A stretch of 64,000 bases of DNA from Mactra quadrangularis (GCA_025267735.1 CM046304.1:24679381-24743380); one strand, 5' to 3'; shown: positions 37,568 to 50,960, counted from the first letter of the stretch. The notes: generated by a model not told the origin, from the letters alone. Made by a program: numbers and translations.

Positions 37568-39854
37568 TGTCAACAATAAAGCAGTTTTCTCTTATGGTGG
37601 TTCCATTGTCATCATTTTAAGTATGATGATATACTAGTTTAGTAAGAGGATTAAACTTCTTCGCCACGTGTGCAGGTTTCTGAAATTACCACTTTCGGCT
37701 TTCAGTTGATTGTGTACGGGCCTCAGGTTTGTCATTGTACATACTGTACACGTTTAAGCCTACGATTGAGCTTTAAGAAATCATTCTCTTAACTTGACCA
37801 CATAGGTTTTTCTATGAGTTGCCATTGTATTACTACTCTGTTTGCACACTCCCTATTCCAACACTGCCTGCTTCTGGGTAAAAGCGATTCTTCTTCTATG
37901 TCTTTAGAGCATACATGCTCTGTTAGTGGACAATGGTCATTTTAATCGCCAGATGATAAAATGTCAGTATTTTAGATAAATTTTATCATGTTACTTATGT
38001 ATTGAATGAAGTAACGAGTAGGAACCAACAATGTCATTATTATATAAGACTCAAGCCATGACAAATAAATAGTGCCGATTTGAGCCCCTTTTAGTCGGTG
38101 ATGTTTCATCCCCTTTCCAGAGTTCCTAAGAACTATATAAAGGAGCACATCATAAAGTTCGTGATAGAATACTTTTACCAATACAAGTTATTTATACAGG
38201 ACTTCTTGGAATGTTAATATCTGAATGCATGACGGTTATTAATTGTTTCCTTTCACTTGGCATTCCCTGGAGATGCCACATGTGCATGTCAGTTTACACG
38301 TCCATTAATAAGACGTCGTGTCCTGACACCATTTTAAGCCAGGCTTGTATATTGTTGACGACAGCAATATAATTACATATTTGTCACCTCCTTCATTGTC
38401 TAGAACATTATCTTAAACACCGATGTTTTTCTTTGACAATAAGGTAGTTTCATAAAAAGTTGGTTAAAGAGGACTAAGTAATGCCGACACGACCTATAAT
38501 GGTGTTTATAAAAAACAGTATGATACAATACAAATCGGCAATTATTGTTACATAAGACAATTTCGTTAGCCTTAATTTTTAAACTGAAAAAAAATTTGAT
38601 TGACTGACTAAGTCCCTTTTATGAATGATGGAGTATAATCAACTAGCAATTTCCAGTCACTTTGCCTGCGTCTGTTGCCCGGTGGTTACTAATGCTGGAG
38701 TTCAAATCGAGATTAAATTCATAGTCGCGGCTTGCTATATCCTACCATGTCAATTCGACAATAATGTTGATTTTCCGGTACAGGAGGAAGAGTCGACAGC
38801 TCCTTGTGCAAAGGTGAACGTATTATGATGAAACAGAGTTCAAAAAAGCTCATTAGGTGAATTGATCGTCGTCATTATCTTAACAATGGGATAATAGCAT
38901 ATATATTTTTATTTTCTTATTTAAAAAAACAACTACCCTGTCCATACCTTATATACACAATAATTGATTTTTTTCATCGATAATCTATATATCCTTTATT
39001 GATTAATCAATTGATAACACATTTTGTCCAGCTTCGAGGCGGTGGCCATTTAAACTGGGGAATTCAGTATGAAGCCAGTCAGGTTATTATTATGTTTTAC
39101 TCGTCTGGATCGTTTATGGTATGATTTCAACTAAGACAAATTTGAGAGGAGCTTAAGAAAACTAACAAATTAAACATTCAACAATTGTTGAACATCTCCC
39201 CCACTTTTTCGATATTTCAAAGTCATTCATATGCCTCTTGTTCAGATTGTTATCGGTTCGTTGGACAGGTGAGAAAGTCTAAACTGAGAGATAGATGATA
39301 TAAGCCCACCAGATCATAATTCAGTCCCACATCACATAGAGAGGTGAACAGTTTCGATGGGGGACCAATGTGGACAAAAACGCCATGACAAGTCTTCGGT
39401 CCATTTTCACATCTTAAACCCTTTTGTCAATCATGCAGTTGGCGTCTTGAGCTGCTTGTCTCGTGGATGGGAATGTGATAGCTAAAACTGTAGAAATCAT
39501 TTTAAATACACTGGCAGCAGGGTCACCTGTGGAGTTAAAACTGGCTATTTCGTGGATTATCTCTTTAGTCTTACTTAATTCTGCCTTTCATTTATGTAAA
39601 GGAATAGCTCATCTCTACTAAGGTCGTAGATGACATGTTCTTATTGATTACGTTTACTGATTTCATTCACATGTGAAAATTTCATGTGACACTGTTGTAC
39701 TATTTACATGTGTCATCAAAGTGAATTAAATGAGTTTAAAATGTTTAAATATAAACGTTGTAACGATTAATTTATTTGACCCTGTTTTAGGTACATGTCT
39801 ATTCTTCATCAGGTAGTACAGACAAGTTTTAGCAAGTAGCTGAACGATTAAATT
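37568..39854. other. no gene seen; one solo MITE end
   Basis: No supportable exon. At 38601-38616, TGACTGACTAAGTCCC closely matches, in reverse complement, the terminus of the MITE at 39855. It may be a stranded end of that family. A short frame at 38625-38828 has no recognised domain. Confidence 0.45.
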
Positions 39855-40167
39855 AGGGACTTTAGTCAGTTATCTTTCCCTAATAAAATCTGAAGCAATC
39901 CAATTGGTAAGTACTAAGTAGGTCCTTACAGTTGGAATCCTCGGATTTTATCATTGAATTCCTTTGTAAGAATAACAAAATATTTCATCTAATATTAGCT
40001 TCAATCTAAGCTTGAATTTCAAACAAGTTAAATAATTTACAAAAAGTTATTTAAGATTAATTTTGGCAAATTGACATTGAAAAGTAAGGATAAAATCCGA
40101 GTAATCCAACTAATTGGACCTACTAATTTGAAAAGTATACAAGGGGACATAACTGACTAAGATCCCT
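39855..40167. mobile_element. MITE, ~313 bp, long terminal inverted repeats
   Basis: The left end reads AGGGACTTTAGTCAGTTAT from 39855 and the right end reads ATAACTGACTAAGATCCCT to 40167. Inner inverted blocks extend the symmetry: CTCGGATTTTATC near 39940 against GATAAAATCCGAG at 40089-40101, and a Leu/Ile-free AT-rich block GTCCAATTAGTTGGATTAC read on the minus strand at 40102-40120. There is no coding capacity. Related ends occur at 38601, 62619 and 63921, so this is a local family. Confidence 0.85.
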
Positions 40168-43100
40168 TATCATTATTTAACATCTTGTTGGTGTTTTTAT
40201 CAATGTTTCGTTTAGTATTTCGGTATATATGGCTGTGTGGTTTTAACTATTTTCCTTTCTCTGTGGTCTCCCTGTGACCAGTCCATAGCCTTTATTCGCT
40301 CAAGTCAGTTTGACTTGTTAAAGTTTTTCTTCTCTAGTTATTTTTTAAATTTTATTCAACTGTCTGTTGCGTATGCATTAACTCTACAAACTAATCTATT
40401 TTTATCGATTATGAGTATATATGTACTGCAGTGAATATTTAAATCAGCGGAATTAATGTATGCGCCACTGACATTTGGCTAAAATTTTAAAGTAATAGTC
40501 ATATGGTGCAGACAGTTCATATAAGACTCGCTCTGGGATTCGCCGGTACTAAACACCAATCTTTAACAGGCCAAACCATCATGGGTGAAGCTGGGCTCAA
40601 GGCAATAACATTCTATCAGTAAGAATGTTACAACGACTTGAAGCCAGGTTAAACCACTCGACCACAAAAGAGGAGGGACTGTATTCTGTGTTATATCCCG
40701 TCAGTACCCATATTTCAGGAAAAAACGACAGAAGTAAAACATAGTATCCGATGTTCTTATATTATTTAATTTACTCTTGCTTGGTACAAATATCCTTTCG
40801 AAGGTGGCTTTCTGCCCATTTTTGCACATTGATGGATGCTTGTTCAATTCAAATGGCTTGTAAGAATGGACAATTGATAAAAAAGTAGTGTGTGGTTTTT
40901 TCAACCAACTGTAAATGCGAAGTTTAGAGACGCGTTGTAATAATGTACATTTAATTGAAAGTACAATCCATTGTTGTCGAAGCAAGCATAATTCAATGAA
41001 AGAACAATGAACAAATCAATAAAATTTAATAGGGATCAGTCTTTACCTACCGGGTATTTGAAATCTTGATCTAAACGATCACCGTGCATGGACGGCGTCG
41101 CACTGCCCTGAGGTCACGTGGTAGCTAACAAAGGTCACGCGAGACTGAAACAAGTCAAAACGCTGGGCGCGTGCCACCTGTCGCTGTGCAAATACAATAA
41201 AAGAAAGCTCCGTGGTATATTGCTAATACATTGTGTGTCAATGAAAACAAATTAAAAATTGAAATTTAGCTTTGTAATTTTATTGAAACTTACAAAAGAC
41301 CTCACTGAGCAGGCATTTCCTTTCTCGTGATCCTTGACTAACCAACCACGAATAAGTCACATCCATGGTCACATCACTTAGATGTTATAGTGAGATGTGT
41401 GAATAATGGCGTAGAACAAAGTTAGTTCGTTCAATCAGTACTCTTAAGATACAGCATTTGCGTAAAATGGTTTATCACTGACAACATTGTGGTAATATAT
41501 GTGTTACCTTTGATCCCAAAATGTAAGGAAATACTGACCCTTATAGTATTGCAGCAACAGAAAACCAACAAAAATGCTGCAAAGAAACATCTGCTGAAAA
41601 CATAAATTTAGTATTCAAATATTAATACATGTATAAATAACCAATTTGAACTTCTAAATTGAAAAGATACCCGATTTCTCAAACTAAAGGGGACTAGCCT
41701 ATAGACAGGATTTAGATTTGAAACCCGGTTCCATGTTGGTTCCAGTCTTCTATTTGTTAACATAGGGCCCATTGCATTGAGGCACAAGACCATTCGACCC
41801 AAAACCTAGTGTTATTGAGAATGCGTCATCTCTGCTACAAGCGTATCTAGTGACGATATTCAACGAACAAACACGCAAGATAAAAATGTTAATTATTTAA
41901 CCGGTAATGTCATGAAAAACCTATCATTTATTTGTTTAAAACAATTATCGTCTCAAAATCTCTAGTATCGTATCACCCGACCATGCGCTCCTTGACGACA
42001 ACGATATCATATCAAATTATATTCGTAAATAAATTAATTGTTCTCACGCGCTGGGCAGGTGGTTCGTAATACACAGAGAAAATTTACGATCACAAATAAA
42101 TGTTTCCGAACTCACAAATTTAATATTAACAATGATTACAGAGAATATTAATGTATATTCTATTTTCATAACACATGAGGATGTTTACCTCAAGTTAGCC
42201 CACAAAATTTAGCAAATAGGCGCACGCGCGGTTTCCCAGCCTCGTAAAACTTGAGAAGCCGTTTTAATTCGTTCCGTTGTTTAAATGCACTTAATTGGAC
42301 AGGTATAATTACCCTGGTCAAATGATTAAACAAACCCATATGGCTCCAATATCGCTTAAATATTGTTTACTCGCTTCAAAGTTAAAGCCCGTCAACCGTA
42401 GTCGCTCCTCAGTTGTGTTGGTTCATGAAATTAAGTATTAAGTATTCTGATATTAAAACAAGAATTCATTGAGCAGAACATTGTAGTAGCGAACGTAAAA
42501 ATGTTCTAGGATGTTTTTATTATACATTGAATAGACATTACATAACTTTCATGTTATACTTTGTCTCCATCAAACGGCTGAAAAGGGTAACTGGAGGCAT
42601 TTCATAAATGCACGAATATGGAGGAGTCGGGGATTTAGAAATTTATTCGGATTTTAAGGGAGCGAAGCTTCCAAATTTAAAAAAAGCTATATTATAAAAG
42701 AATGATATTCTGAGATTTGACAGCCTTCTGTCTCAAAAAGGTCAACTTCAATGATGCCTATTGCTATAAATGTATGATTATTTGTTTATTTTAATACAAT
42801 GGTTAATACAAACTATGTGAGCGTTCCTCAAATGTAGGCAAAATCAGTGTGCGAAATACAAGGCATACTCATGTATCTTAACTCAATTATCAAAACTAGA
42901 TACGCTAGCTTGCTTCATAGCATTGTTTTTTTCTTATTTGTGCATATAACAAAACATGCAAGTCGATTGCTCTGATTTGTTTAGATATGTCCGTATATGG
43001 ATAAAAAATCACATAAACAATGAACAAAACATGAAAATATAACGAAACTTAAGCCAAAAACATTCTCACATCTGACTGAAAAAGGTTTCAGACGGGTTCC

Positions 43101-45138
43101 AAAACCGTGGCAACAGCATGTAACTTTCAAAACTGGAAACCCGTCAAAGTTTCTCCCGTAGATATAAAAGCAGATCCTTAAGTAATCAAAATCTCTATCA
43201 AACCAGTCGTTTAAACTTTGTACATCATAGTTAATTCATCATAAAGTTAAAACAAATACATACAATCTTGTATCATCGTGTTTCAACTATGATCCGGGTA
43301 TCGCTCGTAATCTAGATAGCAAAGAATGAGTCAAGAATTACAAATCTCGAAATATCTCGCGTAACGGGACCGGGGCACGCTAAATCCCAGTGCATACGGA
43401 GCACAGCTCTACGGGTATCTAAATTTATTAATGATATTACTATGTAAAAACGATAAGAGATATACAAACATAATCTTCAGGTAATTTGACATGATCAGAG
43501 CCGGTAAGTTCGTGATTTGTTGTAAGTTGGTTGACATACGGTACATCATACTAATCTGCGGCCCCCACTGAACGGCTGTGATAGACAGGAATTCATTTCA
43601 CGTGGACCATGACATCAGCAGTTTACTGATGGCAGTGATGAATCTAATCACAGAGGTGAAGCTAGTTACACATCAAAGTTAAGAAAATAAAATACAATAC
43701 TTGCTGTATTTAAAACTTACATTTGTTGCCTAAGTTAGTCTTAGAAGTGGTCCCATACATATACACATTCAGGGCTTGTACTTGACATTCACGAATGGTT
43801 ATTTGTCTGAATCTCCCAAATAATACCATATAGGACTCGGTAAAAGGAAATGAGATAGGATAATGTCCGAGAAAACCAAATGTTGAAACACTCTGTAAAC
43901 GACCGAGTTTGTCCTATGAATGTATTTTCAAGTCACGTAAATCGCCGAGTAGTTACGATTGAGTAATCTCTTGTGAGGCAACATTAATGACGTGTGTTTA
44001 TTGTTTGAGGTTGTCCGTTACTCTACGTTGAAAAACTATATGCCAATATTTACCTTTGCTTTTGTAAAAGAAAGTTTTGTCAAAACTTACTATTATGAGC
44101 TTAGTCAGAATTCAGTGTTTTATTTTCATTATTGGTTTGCGCTGAATAATATGACAGTCGGAAATACATTCATTTATTAACAGCGTACTGGAAACATCTC
44201 GAAATAACTTTTGTACTACATGTTAATAATTTATCATTTTTTGCCATCGTTTTGTATCATTATATTATTCCTAAAACGTTATTTGTTCTCAATGTTAAAC
44301 TCACATTGCAAAGACTAAAAGTTTCCTCTGGTAAACATTTGACATTATGCCAAACACTCGCTTTGAGAGAATAGGTTACATGTCAACAAGCGGTTACAGT
44401 TTGCAGCTTGCATGCGGGACAATTCTTTGTAACGGCTGTTTTAAGTGTGCCTGTGAACAGATTTCCGTTCCTAACTGCATGCTTTGAATAGAGAGTAAAC
44501 AGTTTGTCTCGTGTCCCATAGAAATCATGGAATGAATTTGTTCAAAACGTGAATACGCGAGAAGTTTTAAAGTATTTTTTGTTCTATTGAATCAAAATTA
44601 GGTCAGATTTTACGGAACGGATAGTGTATTGTTAATGTTTCTATTGTGAGTACATTTGTATTTTTGATTTTCAGTAAATAAAACATTATTTAGTATTTAC
44701 TAAACTGTCCGTCATGACGCTTTGTTATAATTTACAATGTTTTTTGAAAATAATTGTTACAGACATAATACTTAAAACAGTTGAAGTAAAAGTTATATCT
44801 AAGTGGAGGACTGTTGACAAAACCATTATTCAGAGGGTGCATCCGAGTTCCAAATCACGATTCTCATCTTGTTGGAAGCTAGACTCTAACCTTCAACCTT
44901 CTTATCTGCGATAGGTTGCAGTGATTAAAGGTCACCCCATTTATCCACCTGACCACGGATATTAACTCAAGGTGCACGTACCAATTGTAACTTTCAACAA
45001 GCTGTTATTGTGCTATAAACATCAAAATACTATGTACAAAAACCTTGTAGAGTCAAACACAGTCGTTATTAGCGTATTATCAATTAAATATAGGATGGTT
45101 AATGAATATTGTTTATTGTGATTAAATCGACTGTTATA
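40168..45138. other. no gene seen; scattered CpG/E-box stretches and eroded tRNA-like fragments
   Basis: No exon is supportable. CpG-richer spots are near 41085-41200 (contains GGTCACGTGGT and GGGCGCGTGCC), 42215-42260 and 43360-43420. Weak tRNA-like minus-strand patches are near 41720 (TTTGAAACCCGG) and 40640. The frame at 41608-41802 overlaps the former and is probably a repeat shadow. Confidence 0.4.
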
Positions 45139-45545
45139 ATGTTTCGTACATTTATCAAACATATTAAAAGAATCACGGAAATACCCGATGTTTCACGAAT
45201 AACATGTGGTGCATACTGTTTACCACGACTGCTAATGCTTCGTACATATATCATAAAAAAATCACGGAAATACCCGATGTTTCACGAATAAAATGCGGTG
45301 CATACTGTTTACCACGACTGTTAATGCTTCGTATATATATCATAAAAGAATCACGGAAATACCCGATGTTTCTCGAGTAAAATGCGGTGCATACTGTTTA
45401 CCACGACTGTAATAAATAATTTCTTAGGCTATTAAGCCCAAAAGAAAACAAGACAAATACATATTTACATGATACAAACAAACGTAAACATCATAAAGAA
45501 TCACGGAAATACCCCAAGTTTAAATAACATGTGCTGCATACTTTC
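45139..45545 (+). repeat. 89-bp tandem repeat, three units plus a displaced fourth
   Basis: The marker AATCACGGAAATACCCGATG starts at 45171, 45260 and 45349, exactly 89 bp apart. Each unit also carries ATGCGGTGCATACTGTTTAC (or close) and CCACGACTG. A diverged fourth marker at 45499 (AATCACGGAAATACCCCAAG) with TGTGCTGCATACTTTC lies after a 60-bp interruption. Confidence 0.95.
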
Positions 45546-47065
45546 GGTACAAAAACATAATAAATGATAAAATTGATGAAATAAACAGTCAAATGTTAAG
45601 TTACCACATATCATAATTTTTCTATGACTAATATAAGGTTATCAATTCCCAGGACCTTTTTATGCGTCGTGGTATATACATAACTTTAAAATGTAGAAAG
45701 TAGGACCCCATTTGACGTAAGAATGTTTTGAATGAGTTTAAAATTAATGTTCCCGGTTCAATTTGATTAGGTATTCTTGACTTACATAACATTTAAGAAA
45801 CAAGTCCATGAACAAGACACCGGACTAAACAAAAACTAGGCACTGCAGGACGCTGAAAAGCCAAAGTTTGTTTTAATGCTTTGAAAACTGCACAACTTGT
45901 GCAAATGACTAAATGCTTCGCCGAATGCGCAACAATTTCCTTGTTAAAACGTCTTTGTTCCGTGACACTTGATAAAGAAATAGAATAATAACAGCAATTA
46001 TTTTCTTTTTCAGGCGTTGCGATTATTTTACATGGACTGGTAGCATTTTGTTCATGAAGTGTGGTCTACTCTGTGTAAGCAATGCTGCACTGCGTTCTAT
46101 ACCAAGAACGTTCGTAAACTTGGCAAACATCATGCGGAGAGGACCGGTTTGTACGCCGTGAACGTTCCGAACATATGAAAGCGCCAATAAGAGGTGACCT
46201 GCTAAGTGATCAAAGATGGCGGCCATGTTAGTACACTGCACAAAATATTTGTTTGTGGAAGTCACCATCTTGCATTTGCTAGTTTGAAACAAAACCGTTC
46301 CATATAAGTAATTCGCCGCAAAATAACTTTACACGGGGAACGTACGTGTTAAGGAACACAATGTTCTGTCCATGAAGAGTGCAAAGGCTCAAGACTACGC
46401 AATGAACGGAATTTACAGTTCAAAAACACTGCCCCGATTTCGGATTATGTCTCCTCCTCCCCCCGACACACATAGCAAAGATGAGCGCAATCAAATGTCG
46501 CTTAGACCATTGTTCGACAAGTATATCATAATTCATGGATATAATTCACACGTTGTGATCAGATTTAGAAATCCCACAGATTTACAGAATCTCTACACGA
46601 ATTAACGTAATCAGTCTGATTTGAAATTTGGAATCAACATTTTGTCAGGGTTATCATTAAATTACCGGTCGTCAGTTTATTTTGTCATTTAAAACATTCT
46701 TCCTAGCGAGCTCAAATTCTTCTATATTTGTTGAGTAATATCTTTTAAAACGATTATAGCAATAAAAAGATAAAGTTAATCTATCGTCTTTTACCTCCAT
46801 TATTTGCACGAACATTGCACAGTTTCTGTTCATGCAACTCACGCTAATGATTTGTTACCATGTATGTATATTGTTAACTCCTGACCTTACTTCAACTATC
46901 AACATTAGGCCTTTACTCCATACCTAGTATCAAAATGACTTGAAAGTGTTTGATTCGATTTCTTTATTCCCTTCTATGCTGAAGAGCTTGTTCTTCAGTG
47001 TGTACTTTTCTCAAATATGATGAGAAATGACTATTGTTGAAAGGAAGCTTTAAAATGGCAAATGT
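45546..47065. other. no assignable gene; CpG-rich stretch with unrecognised frames
   Basis: A minus-strand frame at 46023-46292 (89 codons) and a + frame at 46372-46605 (77 codons) lie in the most CpG-rich part, but neither resembles a family I know. A perfect YY1-type motif AAGATGGCGGC is at 46213-46223. It could be an unrecognised repeat or an eroded exon. Confidence 0.35.
46213..46223 (+). promoter_or_regulatory. YY1-type motif
   Basis: AAGATGGCGGC matches the YY1/initiator-type consensus. A CCAAT core (GCGCCAAT) lies about 40 bp upstream near 46178. In animals this arrangement can mark a TATA-less start site, but no gene is identified downstream. Confidence 0.2.
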
Positions 47066-47560
47066 TTGTTGTTGACAGGCGCCTGTTGTTTGCAGGTAAT
47101 TGGTGTAGATATGTAATTGATGTTGCCTTGCCAGGTAATTGATGTTGAGAGGGGATTGTTGTTGCCCGGTAATTGATGTTGCCAGGTTTTTTATGTTGAG
47201 ACGGGACTGTTGTTGCCAGGTAATTGATGTTGCCAGGTTTTTGATGTTAAGAGGGGACTGTTGTTGACAGGTAATTGATGCTGCCAGGTTTTTGATGTTG
47301 AGAGGGGACTGTTGTTGCCAGGTAATTGATGTTGCCAGTTTTTTGATGTTGAGAGGGGACTGTTGTTGCCAGGTAATTAATGTTGAGAGGAGACTGATGT
47401 TGCCAGGTAATTGATGTTGACAGGTAATTGATGTTGAGAGGGGACTGTTGTTGCCAGGTAATTGATTTTGCCAGGTTTTTTATGTTAAGAGGGGACCGTT
47501 GTTGACAGGTAATTGATGTTGAGAGTTAATAAACGTTCAGAGGCGACTGTTGTTTGGAGA
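47066..47560 (+). repeat. 51-bp minisatellite
   Basis: GAGGGGACTG recurs at 47251, 47302 and 47353, a strict 51-bp step. Units combine GGTAATTGATGTTGCCAG, TTTTTGATGTTGAGAGG and GGACTGTTGTTG. The subunits GTTGCCAGG and GATGTTGAGAG are themselves similar, which suggests a shorter ancestral unit of about 15-17 bp. The edges are degenerate and some units carry deletions. On the + strand it is G/T-rich with few C. Confidence 0.95.
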
Positions 47561-47785
47561 TGGTAACTGTTGGAACCTGACTTTTTGAGAAATGAAGTTT
47601 ACTGTTATTGAGAGTTGTATGTATTCGGGTGATGTAGGGAATTGACGGTTGTCTCGGTAACTGTTTCTGAGAGCAATTTCATTGGAAACCAAACAGTAAG
47701 GTCAACCAATATCATAATGAGTCGTCCATGTTTTTGATTCTTAAATCTATGAATAAATCGAAACAAATTCTACAAAGGAACTCAG

Positions 47786-48007
47786 GAGCGAGCATAGCCG
47801 AGTGGTAACGACGTTGGACTGATATAATCATTGGATAGCCAGCCCCGTGTTGGTTTAAATCACACTCAAAACCTTCCCCATTATTTCCTTGAGTAAAAAA
47901 CTTTATCCTACAATCTCAGTACTGGATGACCATGCAGGAAGCGGACTCCAGAGTGATTAATTCAACTTGTAATAACTTGTAACACAATTGAGCTAAAATA
48001 AATGCGT
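47786..48007 (+). mobile_element. tRNA-derived SINE, plus strand
   Basis: The head GAGCATAGCCGAGTGGTAACGACG has a serine-tRNA-like A box, and the B box GTTGGTTTAAATC is eroded. The body contains TTTCCTTGAGTAAAAAACTT, ATCCTACAATCTCAGTACTGG and the tail GAGCTAAAATAAAT. It is co-linear with the minus-strand copy at 55722-55915. Confidence 0.85.
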
Positions 48008-49279
48008 AGAAATAAAAAAAAGAACTATCTCAAACTCAAATAAGATATAATAATCTTTATTTAAAGCTGTTCTAATCAATCATATACGACCGTATTTTAA
48101 AGCATTTATATAAAACGACAATACAATACTCACACAAAATGCAAGTCATATACGGTGCAGCGTTTGTCACATTGGGATGCACCTATTAAACGTGAGTAAT
48201 TGATTTCAAATAAATTGTTCAAGTAGCTCTCGTGGATGGTGTCAGAATTGATAACATCATGTAAACTGTATTAATTAATGTCAACACAATGTAGCTGCCA
48301 ATCAATTGTCACATGACAATATATTTATTGATAATTAATGATTATCATATTTGTGTTGTAACAATCAATTTTAATATTTAATTAAATCAATCATGTCTTT
48401 AATATTTCAGTATATTTCCAATTATGAGAAATTAATATTTTGATAAAATGGTAAAAATGTGAACTATTAAATTATAGGGGTATTATTGCTATAAAAGTGT
48501 TTGAAAACTCATAGGCGAATGTCCCGGTGTCAAAATGAAGGAACCCTGTTTTTAATATATATTCAGTAAAATCATGGCGACCAATTCACCCAACCAATTT
48601 TCCTGGACTGGACTATTTTTTAACTTACCATCTTCTTAGGGTTTCGACTGTTTCCGTACATTTGGCGGGATAATTGACTTTGGCGAATTGGTGACTTGCT
48701 GAAACAAACTCCTTGAATGCCAACTTCGAAGTCAAGCGTCCTTAAACTGCCCACTGGGCCAAGGCAACACAATTGTACTATGATAGTGTCGTTGTTGACA
48801 AAACCGTTATTGAATAATATTGTTACCCGGACGACACAAACATGAAGAGCACTTTTCAACATATTTTTCAACCTTGGTAAACTAGTACTACATGTTTTCA
48901 TATTTTTGCAAATATTAATTTACAAGCAAAGTTCAATGGTCGATGGATGTGAATGAGGCTGAAAAAAATCTTTTGAAATTATTAATTAAATACAGAAATG
49001 ATTCCTGTTAGCTACACAATAAATAGACGGAAATAAATTATTCAACTAGTTCCATTTTGGCTTTCAGAGATTCGTTTCCACCTGACCTGTGCCATGTTTT
49101 CGTACACTGGTATAATTTTGCGATGCAATTGATTTTGTTTTCCTTATTTTGTGCTTTTTAGGACCTAGCTTTCGTATATAAATAGTAATTGCAATTAATA
49201 AGTTAATAAAGGTTTATATGAAGTTTAAAGTCTGATTTTATATACATGTTTAGCCGACTTCACAAGTTTATATGATGAT
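48008..49279. other. no gene seen
   Basis: AT-rich intergenic DNA. A minus-strand frame at 48620-48901 has no recognised domain. Nothing further is noticed. Confidence 0.5.
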
Positions 49280-49455
49280 CACTGATCATTGAAATCCCCT
49301 AATAAGCAGGTGACCCCTCACAGTACCCATGATTGAGTGGAATAATTGTAGGTAAATTTCTTGCTCAATGAAATTAGCAGTGCACCTAATGGGGTTCAAA
49401 CCCGGGACTTTTCGATCCCTGAGTGCGCGCCCAACCACTGGATCACTGCTCCTAC
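49280..49455 (-). mobile_element. tRNA-derived SINE, minus strand
   Basis: On the minus strand the head reads GGAGCAGTGATCCAGTGGTTG, and the B box GGGTTTGAACCCC is good. The body contains TTTCATTGAGCAAGAAATTT and GTACTGTGAGGGGTCACCTG. It is the better-preserved copy of the element at 28925-29117. Two opposite-strand frames here are shadows of the SINE. Confidence 0.85.
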
Positions 49456-49884
49456 GTAATTCTACCTTATTTACAATGTGTGTTAGCAAAGGAGGTTGGC
49501 AAGGTCCCGATCTCAATACGTATTTTGTTAAAAATGATACATGTTTAGATATGCATTCATAAGTATACGCTACAATTCAACAACTTCAACAATTTAAAAT
49601 ACATTCACTTAAAACTGAATTACAATTACACTACAAGTTTTTTACTGTTGCCTATTCTAATATAAACCAATAGTACCAATAAGGTAGAAAATTATTTACT
49701 CTCTAAAAGGGTACGCTCTATAGTAAAGAGAAAAAATCAAGCAAAACTTAATGAGTTTTATTAAATGTACTCACGAACGCATTGTGATTACTCATGGATA
49801 GAAAACCACAATATAAATACGTGGGGGTTGTATGAATGACATGAAGTATATTGATTCATTACCTTAAAAATGAACTAAAGTATG

Positions 49885-50690
49885 TGCATTCAAGACAATA
49901 AAAACGAACTGAAGTACTTAGACACATGACCATAAACATGAACTGAAGTATTTTGACTCATGACCATAAAATTAACTGAAGTACGTATATGCATTTATGA
50001 CCATAAAATTAACTGAAGTATATGCATTTATGACCATAAAATTAACTGAAGTATATGCATTTATGACCATAAAATTAACTGAAGTATATGCATTCATGAC
50101 CATAAAATTAACTGAAGTATATGCATTCATGACCATAAAATTAACTGAAGTATATGCATTCATGACCATAATATTAACTGAAGTATTTGGACTCATGACC
50201 ATAAAATTAACTGAAGTACGTATATGCATTTATGACCATAAAATTAACTGAAGTATATGCATTTATGACCATAAAATTAACTGAAGTATATGCATTTATG
50301 ACCATAAAATTAACTGAAGTATATGCATTCATGACCATAAAATTAACTGAAGTATATGCATTTATGACCATAAAATTAACTGAAGTATATGCATTTATGA
50401 CCATAAAATTAACTGAAGTATATGCATTTATGACCATAAAATTAACTGAAGTATATGCATTTATGACCATAAAATTAACTGAAGTATATGCATTTATGAC
50501 CATAAAATTAACTGAAGTATATGCATTTATGACCATAAAATTAACTGAAGTATATGCATTTATGACCATAAAATTAACTGAAGTATATGCAATCATGACC
50601 ATAAAATTAACTGAAGTATATGCATTTATGACCATAAAATTAACTGAAGTATATGCATTCATGACTATAAAATTAACCGCAGATAATAAA
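49885..50690 (+). repeat. 33-bp minisatellite array (~23 units)
   Basis: The unit is built from ATGCATTTATGACC, ATAAAATTAACTGAAG and TAT. The left edge (49885-49975) is degenerate, with ACT/CAT variants, while the centre is almost uniform (only CATTC/CATTT changes). A four-base insertion giving GAAGTACGTATATGC occurs twice, in identical context (ACTCATGACC at 49956 and 50191, 235 bp apart, that is 7 units plus 4). A seven-unit block was therefore duplicated. Because 33 is divisible by three and no stop occurs, both strands stay open as 11-residue repeats (MTIKLTEVYAF on +). These are not taken as proteins. Confidence 0.97.
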
Positions 50691-50823
50691 GTTAGTTTGT
50701 GTTTAAATAGTTACTAGAACACCAGCAAACAGCTCTCAAAACGTAATAATTCGTGACAATTATTATCTATGTAGAATAATTTTTAAGTTTTGGTAAATGA
50801 CAGAACACAAACATCAAAGGACC

Positions 50824-50960
50824 GGGTCCGTGGTACAGTTAGTAGTGCACCGGGATTTCGAATCTATTTTCTCGAAGCGGGTACTGGTATGAATCCCAGT
50901 CGAAGCGGTTATACCATTCCATGCAAATTTTGACAATAATATCATCTTTCCTCATTGAAT
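50824..50960 (+). mobile_element. tRNA-like SINE fragment
   Basis: The A-box-like stretch GGTCCGTGGTACAGTTAGTAG and, about 60 bases on, a B-box-like GTATGAATCCCAG resemble a diverged tRNA head. A short body up to GAATAAAGTTG follows. No target duplication is seen. Confidence 0.5.

Noticed and set aside
49885..50690. CRISPR-like array
   Set aside because: Units are contiguous 33-bp tandem copies without unique spacers, in an animal genome.
50207..50717. 151- and 161-codon frames on opposite strands
   Set aside because: Both are the same 33-bp repeat. Two fully overlapping antisense repeat peptides are a product of period and composition.
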